Positions 24,761 to 32,187 of a stretch of 64,000 nt of DNA are shown piece by piece (position 1 is the first letter of the stretch; every line of letters begins with the position of its first letter). Both the position numbers and the translations under genes were made by a program. The notes below the pieces were generated by a model. That model made no database searches. It saw nothing but the letters and a program-made list of their open reading frames with translations, and was not told the DNA's origin. Source of the stretch: Oscillospiraceae bacterium (GTDB lineage Bacteria; Bacillota; Clostridia; Oscillospirales; Ruminococcaceae); the NCBI GenBank assembly GCA_024684395.1, contig JAIKWY010000049.1, positions 62,001 to 126,000 of the forward strand, read 5' to 3'.

Positions 24761-27700
24761 ATGCACATCAGGAAATGTCTGTCCGTACTGACCGCCGTGT
24801 CGATGCTGCTGATGAATGCTCCGGTGACGGCGTTCGCAGCGGATACAGCACCGTTGACAACGGTGATGGTGGGCGCCGGCAATGCCGAGGAGCTCTACGA
24901 GATCGAAACGCTCGATGTCATCCCCGGTGAGGTGACGATGGATCCGGGCGAGGAGCTCACGTTCCGTGTCAAGATTCATGCGGCGGAGGGGCTGAAATTT
25001 GAGAATCCGATGCTGAGTCACTCGACCGGGTCGCCAAATCCGTTTTCGATCTCCTGCTCACGCGGCGAATTCAGCTCGGATATGACCGAAGCGACGTACA
25101 CCTACACGCTGAAAGCCAGGGAGCCGGGGAACGCGAAAGTAATGATCGAGATCCCGGATGTGCTCAGCGTTGTGGATGAAAGCGGCGCAAGTACGCACCT
25201 TCCCAACATCATAGTCGGCAGCCTTTCCCTGCATGTGACAGGGGAGGCGACCGAAGCAGCCACCGACCCGACAGAAGCAACGACTGAGCCGACAGAAGCT
25301 GTGACCGACCCCACCGAAGCCACATCAGGCTCCGAGATCGGCAAGATCTGCAAGCTCCGCATCACGGTCGTGGATGCCGAAACGGGCGACCCGCTGCCCG
25401 GCGTCACGATCCAGCACCCGGACGGTGTCTGGGAGTCGGACGGGACGGTCTTTGACGGCACGTACACGTTCAACGGCACAGATACGATGTATGTCTATGG
25501 CGTGCCGAGCGGCTACAGCAACCCGAAGTATGACATTTTCGCCGATTATGGCAGCTACCGCATTACACATGCCGAGGACATCGACGTCACCTTCCGCATC
25601 CCCCATGAGGGAGAGACCCTCGATCCGGAAGAGACCTTCAAGCCGGTGCTCGACATGTTCCGCAAGAACGTCTCCGAGGGCTGGGTGAACTTTGATGTCA
25701 AGACTGCCGAGGGCTTCGTGCTCTCCGAGGATCTGGACACCGTCAGCCCGCTGTGGCTCACGGATCTGAAGGACAAGACGCCCGATGAGGTGGGCTATCA
25801 TTACCGCCACGGTCTGCTCTACATCGGTGCAGCCGACAGGAAGGGCAGCAACTACTCGCCCTACGCCTACGATGTCTATGGGTATCACGACGGCAAGATC
25901 ATCCATATCTGCTCGAGCGGCGAATCGCACCTCTATGACGGTAATTTTGACGAACTCCGGAAAGAAGGCAATGACTGGCTCACGATCCGCTATAATTGGG
26001 CAAACGGCAAGCCCGTGCCGGAATTTGCACTCAGATACGATGCTATGAAAGATATGGACTGGAAGGCAGAGATCACCGTGGACGAGGACGGCAGCTATGT
26101 CTATGACTGGGAGCTGACCAACTGGGACTATGCAACACCGGAGTTTGATCTGACGATGCTATCCGGCGTGGAGACCCCGCCCGAGACGACCGAACCGCCG
26201 ACAGACCCCGGCTTTGAGCCCGGAGTGAAGCCGACCTGGACAGTCGATCCGCAGGAGGCATACGGCGACCTGATCCGCAGCTACCGGAGCTTTACCAGCT
26301 GCCACTGGGTCAATACCGGCACCGAGCACGCTTCCGGCATCCTGAACACGAATGACCTGAAAAAAGTCAGCACGTTCTGGACAGAGTACTACAGCGACTG
26401 GGACTCCACCAACACCGGCTATGTCATCACGGATCTCAATGCCGACAACATCCCGGAGCTGGCAGTCTGTGTGATGCGGAGCGAGACCATGAACTTCCGG
26501 TATCGCCACAACATGGGCGAGATCCTCGGGCTCTACACCTACTATGACGGCAAGGTCGTGAACCTTGCGGCAACAGGGGGACACTGCTTCATCAACTTCA
26601 AGGAAGGCGAGCTCGTGGCGATCGAGGACAACGAGGTCGTGACTGCCTATGTCCTCAAGGACGGCGCACTCGTTGCGGCGCCTGAGCTGGACGAGCAGGC
26701 GGCTTCCATTGACAAGAATAACGACCATGTCGATAGCTTCAGCAATGTGACGATCGACGGCGTGACCTACCAGCTGTTCTCGGATCATGCGGCAGTTGTC
26801 GCCAGCAGCAGTGACATCCCGGCGGATGTCGTGCTCCCGCAGACGGTCGAGGGGCAGCCCCTGACCGTGATCGAGAACGAGGCATTCCTCGGCTGCGGAT
26901 CCCTCGAAACGATCGTCATCCCCGAGGGCGTTGTCCGCATCGGCAACTCTACGGATTTTGATACGGATACGCCTGTGACCGGTGAGCCGCCGTTCAGCCT
27001 GTGCGCAAGCCTGCGAAAGGTCGTGCTCCCCGCCACGGCAACACAGCTTGGCGAGGGTCTGTTCTACGCCTGCACCTCCCTCGAGGAGATCAACATCCCG
27101 CACGGCGTGGACAAGCTGCGGGATTCCGATGCGCTCCTGACCTACGGCTGGCGGAGCGTCGGCTTCTTCGACGGCTGCTCCAGCCTGAAAAACGTCACCC
27201 TCCCGGACAGCGTTTCGGAGCTGGGCACTTATGCCTTCTACAACTGCGGCGCCCTTGAGACGCTGACCGTTCTGAATGACGAATGCAAATTCGCAGCCGC
27301 CAGCAGCGTCACCAGCGCTGCCGATGACCTGACACCGACAGAGCCGTTTAAGTTTGACGGCACGATCCTCGGTCATACCGGCTCCACAGCGGAGGCATTT
27401 GCCAAGGAGAACGGCTGCCAGTTCAAGGCGCTCGACGAGCCCACAGGCTATGACATCACCGGCGACTCGCTCCAGGACATCACGCTCCGTCCGAACGAGA
27501 GCTTCACCTACACCATGACCATGCAGACGAACGATGGCGGCACGTTCAGGCTCGTGCAGAACGGCAAGGATGCGCTCCCGCCGGTCGGCATCGGTCAGCA
27601 CATTGATTCCGGCACCGAGGCGATCTACTCCGAGCTCCGCTGGGAGGTCACGGAGATTTCTGCCGACGGCACACAGCTCCGCCTTGACATCACCGTGACG

Positions 27701-28756
27701 GCAAAGGACTACGGCACGGGCGAGGTCTCCTTCGATCTCGACACCGACGAAGCCGGCGAGGATCGTTATTTCATCGTGTATGTGGATGCGGACGGGAACG
27801 AGACACCTGTCACGAAGATCAGCCCCGGCAGCTTTGAGCTGACGGTAGAGGGCGACCCGGTCGAGACCGATCCCGAGCTGCTCTACAAGGACATCATCGA
27901 CTATTTCCGTGAGAATATCGCAGAGGAATGGGCAAATTACGGCGACGCGGGCGATACGACCTACGGCATCGTCAACGACGAAAAGACCGGCTATGTCAGC
28001 AGCCTGTGGCTGACCACCCTGCGCAACGAGGCATATGACAATGTCGGCTACGGCTTTGCGGACATCAACGGCGACGGCGTGCAGGAGTTGCTTGTCGGCA
28101 TCCTGTACAGCGATTCCGAGTTCGGCAAGGAAAACAACGCCTCCACGATCATTGACGCCTATACCTGGTACAACGGCAGGATCATCCACCTCTGCTCCGG
28201 CGGTGCCCGTGTGAACTACGACCTCGGACAGAACGGCATCCTCGAAGATGCGGCAGACGGTGCAGTCGTACAGCTCACCACAAGATACGAGCTCAAGGAC
28301 GGTGCCCTTGTTCCGGTGGAATGCTGGAAGAATGACGAGACAAATGAGGAACTGCCCTACGCCTACTCCGACAAACCCGTTCTGATGGATCCTGACGGCG
28401 ACAGCTACTACGAATTTACCGACTGGACAGAGAGCTCGGAGGAGAACCAGCTCAATGCCAAGACCAAGTCCTTCACCATCGTGCCGTTTGAGAGCAAGAC
28501 CAATCTGCTGTTCGGCGATGTGAACGGCGACGGCACGGTCAATGCCTCCGATGCGGCGGTCGTTCTGATCGCAGCGGCAAGCATCGGCGCCACGAACGAG
28601 AGCAACCTGACCTATGCACAGGAACAGGCTGCCAACGTCAACGGTGACAACGCCATCAACGCCAGCGATGCGGCGATCATCCTGCAATATGCAGCAGCCC
28701 TTGGCGCAAATGCCTTCACCGGCACGCTCCAGGAATATCTACAGTCCAAAGGATAA
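24761..28756 (+). CDS. Large secreted modular protein: triplicated module, LRRs, dockerin
   Basis: 1331 residues with a signal peptide (~1-27). Order: an Ig-like domain (~30-160); Thr/Glu/Pro linker; a prealbumin-like domain with VVDAETGDPLPGVTI (~195-285); module A (~290-430); module B (~490-645); BspA-type LRRs (~660-885); an Ig-like region (~890-1030); module C (~1040-1205); and a dockerin (~1248-1331) with DVNGDGTVNASDAAV and NVNGDNAINASDAAI. Modules A-C share a start such as YKDIIDYFREN, SLWLTTL, a D-I-N-G-D-G-V-Q-E-L strand and YNGRIIHLCSGG. No catalytic motif was recognised. It is probably a cell-surface or cellulosomal binding protein. A terminator follows and a convergent dockerin gene lies beyond. 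Confidence 0.85.
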   Translation: MHIRKCLSVLTAVSMLLMNAPVTAFAADTAPLTTVMVGAGNAEELYEIETLDVIPGEVTMDPGEELTFRVKIHAAEGLKFENPMLSHSTGSPNPFSISCSRGEFSSDMTEATYTYTLKAREPGNAKVMIEIPDVLSVVDESGASTHLPNIIVGSLSLHVTGEATEAATDPTEATTEPTEAVTDPTEATSGSEIGKICKLRITVVDAETGDPLPGVTIQHPDGVWESDGTVFDGTYTFNGTDTMYVYGVPSGYSNPKYDIFADYGSYRITHAEDIDVTFRIPHEGETLDPEETFKPVLDMFRKNVSEGWVNFDVKTAEGFVLSEDLDTVSPLWLTDLKDKTPDEVGYHYRHGLLYIGAADRKGSNYSPYAYDVYGYHDGKIIHICSSGESHLYDGNFDELRKEGNDWLTIRYNWANGKPVPEFALRYDAMKDMDWKAEITVDEDGSYVYDWELTNWDYATPEFDLTMLSGVETPPETTEPPTDPGFEPGVKPTWTVDPQEAYGDLIRSYRSFTSCHWVNTGTEHASGILNTNDLKKVSTFWTEYYSDWDSTNTGYVITDLNADNIPELAVCVMRSETMNFRYRHNMGEILGLYTYYDGKVVNLAATGGHCFINFKEGELVAIEDNEVVTAYVLKDGALVAAPELDEQAASIDKNNDHVDSFSNVTIDGVTYQLFSDHAAVVASSSDIPADVVLPQTVEGQPLTVIENEAFLGCGSLETIVIPEGVVRIGNSTDFDTDTPVTGEPPFSLCASLRKVVLPATATQLGEGLFYACTSLEEINIPHGVDKLRDSDALLTYGWRSVGFFDGCSSLKNVTLPDSVSELGTYAFYNCGALETLTVLNDECKFAAASSVTSAADDLTPTEPFKFDGTILGHTGSTAEAFAKENGCQFKALDEPTGYDITGDSLQDITLRPNESFTYTMTMQTNDGGTFRLVQNGKDALPPVGIGQHIDSGTEAIYSELRWEVTEISADGTQLRLDITVTAKDYGTGEVSFDLDTDEAGEDRYFIVYVDADGNETPVTKISPGSFELTVEGDPVETDPELLYKDIIDYFRENIAEEWANYGDAGDTTYGIVNDEKTGYVSSLWLTTLRNEAYDNVGYGFADINGDGVQELLVGILYSDSEFGKENNASTIIDAYTWYNGRIIHLCSGGARVNYDLGQNGILEDAADGAVVQLTTRYELKDGALVPVECWKNDETNEELPYAYSDKPVLMDPDGDSYYEFTDWTESSEENQLNAKTKSFTIVPFESKTNLLFGDVNGDGTVNASDAAVVLIAAASIGATNESNLTYAQEQAANVNGDNAINASDAAIILQYAAALGANAFTGTLQEYLQSKG

Positions 28757-28763
28757 CAATTAC

Positions 28764-28795
28764 AGCCCCATGCATTACGCATGGGGCTGTTTTGT
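28764..28795. terminator. Terminator between convergent dockerin genes
   Basis: CAGCCCCATGC pairs with GCATGGGGCTG, then TTTT on the plus strand. The symmetric stem may also serve the convergent gene. Confidence 0.85.
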
Positions 28796-28816
28796 GATAT
28801 GATGCTGTGAAAGCCT

Positions 28817-30187
28817 TTACTGCCCGAAGCGGTAAACCAGCTCCTCGCCCTCGGCGCCCTTCTCATAGGTGCGCAGGAAGATGCCGGCGTTGTCTACAAA
28901 GAGATAGCGGGTATCATCGAGCAGATAGATGGAGTATGTAAAACCGCCGCTCGTTTCAGCTGTGCCGATCTCCACAGCCGTGTCCTGATCATATTTACTT
29001 TCGCCGGGTATAGCAGTAACATGCTTGAACACATGCAGCTGGTCATTTCTGATGCTCTGGATATTAGCGCTGCCGCCAAAGTAGGTCACGCCAAAATCAC
29101 CGGGCAGATTTTCCGCAAGCATGGTATTGTTCTCCATGTCAAAAACATAGCTTCTCGAATCGAAATAGCCGATCCGATATTTTCCTATGTGCTTTGTCGC
29201 ATTGCCCAAACCAGCTTCAAGCGGGCAATCCGTCAGTTTTGTATAGGTCTCGGTCTCCACATCAAAGCAGTAAAACAGATACGATTTTGTCACGGTATCC
29301 TGTACACGCAGGATGCACTTGCTGCCATAGGCTCCAATGGCATTGATCAGGCTGAGCTTGTTATCCAGCCCGTGGGAATCCTTGATGATGAGATCAGGAT
29401 AGGCTTTCTCTGTCAGATCAGGGGCGAAATAGGTGGGGGGATTAGCGTTAAGGAGATTCATTGAAAATAGATATCCGGTATCAGAAACGGTAAAACTGTT
29501 GCTGCACTCGATAGAACCCAGCTCATTGCCCTCCAGATCAAACTTGTAGATCTTGCCCCAGGAAGAATCGTACACATAGATATGACCGTCAGGACCGATA
29601 TAAACGCTATTCCAAGAAGAAGTGATTTTCTCCAATGTCGGCACCTCGGTCAGCTCCTTGGATGCGATGTCATAACACATGATTTGGGTGGCTGAGAGGT
29701 TAGGCAGGAAATAGATCTTCTCCTGATAGAGTACAACGTTCCCTCTGTTTCCGCCGACCTCGATGTGTTCTATCTTCCTTGTGGACGTATCCCCCGTCTT
29801 TGCCCACTCTGCGGAGAGTGCTGCATAGAGATCAGACGCCTCCTCCGCCGGATCGGTCGGCGCTTCGGTCATTTCCTCGGTCGGGAGCTCTGTCACGGGC
29901 TGTGTCGCTTCCTGCGTGGGTTCCACGGTCGGCTGGAGGATCCCTCTCTGTGCCAGATAGTACTCCAGGCTGCCCTCATTGCCGGCGCCGCTCCACGCTG
30001 CATATTGCAGGATGATCGCCGCATCGGAGGCGTTCACGACACCGTCACCGTTGACGTCGCCGATCATCCCCGCATAGGCGGCCAGGCCACCTTTCAGCGT
30101 GATATGATCGAACACCGTTGTTACACCGGCTGCAATGACTGCGGTCAGGCACAGCGGAAGGATCCTGCGGAATTTCTTGCTTTTCAT
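28817..30187 (-). CDS. Secreted protein with one dockerin half-repeat and a propeller-like C-terminus
   Basis: 456 residues. An N-terminal signal or anchor (~8-38) is followed at once by a single calcium-loop repeat, GDVNGDGVVNASDAAIILQY, where dockerins normally have two. A Thr/Glu/Pro linker (~85-115) leads to a ~330-residue domain with repeated short strands such as VVLYQEKIYFLPN, YIGPDGHIYVYDSSWGKIYKF and SYLFYCFDVETETYTKL. These suggest a beta-propeller fold by pattern only. NASDAAIILQYAA is identical to the second dockerin repeat of the facing gene at 24761. Role unknown; likely extracellular. Confidence 0.75.
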   Translation of the reverse strand: MKSKKFRRILPLCLTAVIAAGVTTVFDHITLKGGLAAYAGMIGDVNGDGVVNASDAAIILQYAAWSGAGNEGSLEYYLAQRGILQPTVEPTQEATQPVTELPTEEMTEAPTDPAEEASDLYAALSAEWAKTGDTSTRKIEHIEVGGNRGNVVLYQEKIYFLPNLSATQIMCYDIASKELTEVPTLEKITSSWNSVYIGPDGHIYVYDSSWGKIYKFDLEGNELGSIECSNSFTVSDTGYLFSMNLLNANPPTYFAPDLTEKAYPDLIIKDSHGLDNKLSLINAIGAYGSKCILRVQDTVTKSYLFYCFDVETETYTKLTDCPLEAGLGNATKHIGKYRIGYFDSRSYVFDMENNTMLAENLPGDFGVTYFGGSANIQSIRNDQLHVFKHVTAIPGESKYDQDTAVEIGTAETSGGFTYSIYLLDDTRYLFVDNAGIFLRTYEKGAEGEELVYRFGQ

Positions 30188-30234
30188 AATCTCTACCTCG
30201 CTTTTCAGTTTATGGGCATGATCCCAATAACCGT

Positions 30235-30263
30235 ATTATAGCACTTGACAGCGGAAAAGTCAA
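30235..30263 (-). promoter_or_regulatory. Promoter of the half-dockerin gene
   Basis: Minus strand: -35 TTGACT (30263-30258), 17-nt spacer, -10 TATAAT (30240-30235), preceded by AGTGC. Confidence 0.85.
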
Positions 30264-30295
30264 GCCGGGAAGCTGTGCAAAAAATCTGCTGGGTC

Positions 30296-30324
30296 TTGCT
30301 TTTTCCTGCCAAATCTGGTATAAT
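30296..30324 (+). promoter_or_regulatory. Promoter of the sufC-sufB-like operon
   Basis: The -35 is TTGCTT (30296-30301) and the -10 is TATAAT (30319-30324), with a 17-nt spacer. Its -35 region is identical to that of the pheS promoter over 17 nt. Confidence 0.85.
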
Positions 30325-30380
30325 AATAGGGTATGGCACTGAAATGCCATCCGAACATGAACCAAAAGGAGACTTCCAAC

Positions 30381-31109
30381 ATGCTGGAACTGCAAAATAT
30401 CACCTTCAGCGCCGCTGACGAAGGCGGCAAGGTCGATATCATCCGGGATATCAGCCTGACGATCGAAGATCATAAATACACCGTCATCACCGGTCCCAAC
30501 GGCGGCGGCAAGTCCACGCTTGCCAAGCTGATCGTCGGCATCGAGAAGCCCATCTCCGGGCGCATCCTCTGGAACGGCGAGGACATCACCGACAAGAGCA
30601 TCACCGAGCGTGCAAAGCTCGGCATCGGCTTTGCCTTCCAGCAGCCGGTGCGCTTCAAGGGGCTGACCGTGCTCGACCTCCTGCGCATCGCAGCGGGGAA
30701 GACGCTCAACACCTCCCAGGCGTGCGAGTACCTTTCCAAGGTCGGGCTCTGCGCCAAGGACTATATCAACCGTGAGGTCAATGCATCCCTCTCCGGCGGC
30801 GAGCTCAAACGCATCGAGATCGCCACGGTGCTTGCCCGGAATGTCCAGCTTGCGGTCTTTGACGAGCCGGAAGCGGGCATTGACCTCTGGAGCTTCCAGA
30901 ACCTCATCCAGGTCTTCCAGGAGATGCAGGCGGCGGACAAGAGCCGCTCCATCCTCATCATCTCCCATCAGGAGCGCATCCTGAACATCGCAGACGAGAT
31001 CATCGTTCTCTCGGACGGCCGTGTCAAGGCACAGGGCTCCCGTGACGAGATCATGCCCACGCTCAGCGGAACGGATGCTGCCGTTTCTGCCTGCGAGATG
31101 CTGCACTAA
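30381..31109 (+). CDS. sufC: Fe-S cluster assembly ATPase SufC
   Basis: 242 residues of the ABC ATPase family, SufC branch. Walker A is GPNGGGKST, the signature is LSGGELKRIEIA, and Walker B is VQLAVFDEPEAGID. SufC drives the SufB-type scaffold in Fe-S cluster assembly in the cytosol. ATG 30381 has AAAAGGAGA upstream; an ATG at 30333 lies too close to the promoter. The partner follows 16 nt later. No sufS, sufU or sufD is present, so this is a two-gene form like the minimal SmsCB/SufBC system known from archaea and anaerobic bacteria. Confidence 0.92.
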   Translation: MLELQNITFSAADEGGKVDIIRDISLTIEDHKYTVITGPNGGGKSTLAKLIVGIEKPISGRILWNGEDITDKSITERAKLGIGFAFQQPVRFKGLTVLDLLRIAAGKTLNTSQACEYLSKVGLCAKDYINREVNASLSGGELKRIEIATVLARNVQLAVFDEPEAGIDLWSFQNLIQVFQEMQAADKSRSILIISHQERILNIADEIIVLSDGRVKAQGSRDEIMPTLSGTDAAVSACEMLH

Positions 31110-31125
31110 GAGAGGAGAGATGACT

Positions 31126-32052
31126 ATGCTGCAAATGGATCCCATCCAGCTCCGGCTGCTGAAAGAGGTCGCCGACCTGCATGACGTCCCGGAGGGTGCG
31201 TATAATTTCCGTGCCAACGGCGGACTGGCCGGCCGTCAGACGACCGAGAATATCGACATCACCAGCAAGACCAACGCCTCCGGCATCGACATCCGCATCA
31301 AGGACGGCACCGTGAACGAGAGCGTTCACATCCCGGTCGTCCTCAGCGAGAGCGGCATGAAGGAGACGGTCTACAATGATTTCTATGTCGGGCAGAACTG
31401 CGACGTGCTGATCGTGGCAGGCTGCGGCATCGACAACTGCGGCAAGCAGGATGCCGAGCATGACGGCATCCACCGCTTCTTCATCGGCAAGGGCTCGAAG
31501 GTCCGCTATGTCGAGAAGCACTACGGCTCCGGCGAAGGCACCGGCAAGCGCATCCTCAACCCCGTGACCGAGGTCTATATGGAAGAGGACTCCACGATGG
31601 AGATGGAGATGGTGCAGATCAAGGGCGTGGATTCCACCGAGCGCACCACCCTTGCTGAGCTTGCTGCCGGCGCACGGCTCGTTGTCCGGGAGCGCCTGAT
31701 GACCCACGGCGAGCAGTATGCCCTGAGCGTCTACAAGGTCACCCTGAACGGCGACGGTTCGAGTGCCGATGTGGTATCCCGCTCCGTGGCAAGAGATACG
31801 AGCTACCAGAAGTTCGATGCCTGCATCCTCGGCAATGCCGCCTGTCAGGGACATACCGAGTGCGACTCGATCATCATGGACAGCGGACGCATCCTGGCAG
31901 TGCCTTCCCTCGAAGCGAACCATGTGGATGCCGCCCTCGTGCATGAAGCCGCCATCGGCAAGATCGCCGGCGACCAGATCATCAAGCTCATGACGCTTGG
32001 TCTCACGGAGGCAGAAGCCGAGGAGCAAATTATCAATGGTTTCTTGAAGTAA
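31126..32052 (+). CDS. SufB/SufD-like Fe-S scaffold protein (minimal SufBC partner)
   Basis: 308 residues, much shorter than classical SufB (about 470). It has the right-handed beta-helix pattern of the SufBD core, GCGIDNCGKQDAEHDGIHRF, NPVTEVYMEEDS and a C-terminal helical part with MDSGRILAVPSLEANHVDAALVHEAAIG split across the family signature. The last segment (VDAALVHEAAIGKI) matches the SufB family hallmark. ATG 31126 is 7 nt after GAGGAGA; an ATG at 31120 is possible. It should work with SufC as cluster scaffold. Only one SufBD-type protein is encoded, which suggests a homodimeric scaffold. Confidence 0.88.
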   Translation: MLQMDPIQLRLLKEVADLHDVPEGAYNFRANGGLAGRQTTENIDITSKTNASGIDIRIKDGTVNESVHIPVVLSESGMKETVYNDFYVGQNCDVLIVAGCGIDNCGKQDAEHDGIHRFFIGKGSKVRYVEKHYGSGEGTGKRILNPVTEVYMEEDSTMEMEMVQIKGVDSTERTTLAELAAGARLVVRERLMTHGEQYALSVYKVTLNGDGSSADVVSRSVARDTSYQKFDACILGNAACQGHTECDSIIMDSGRILAVPSLEANHVDAALVHEAAIGKIAGDQIIKLMTLGLTEAEAEEQIINGFLK

Positions 32053-32085
32053 TGTTGATATATCATTAAGATGATTTTTTTGATC

Positions 32086-32160
32086 AAACTTTTTTTCTCC
32101 AAAAAAAGTTTGTGGGAGTCCAGAGGGCAAAGCCCTCTGGTCGCTCACCGCAGTGAGCGA
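32086..32160. repeat. Triple-hairpin intergenic element after the Suf genes
   Basis: Three perfect inverted repeats: AAACTTTTTTT/AAAAAAAGTTT (32086-32111), CCAGAGGGC/GCCCTCTGG (32120-32140) and TCGCTCAC/GTGAGCGA (32141-32160). The organisation mirrors 21785-21869. Confidence 0.75.
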
Positions 32161-32187
32161 AATCCTCTATGAAAGGAACGATACACT

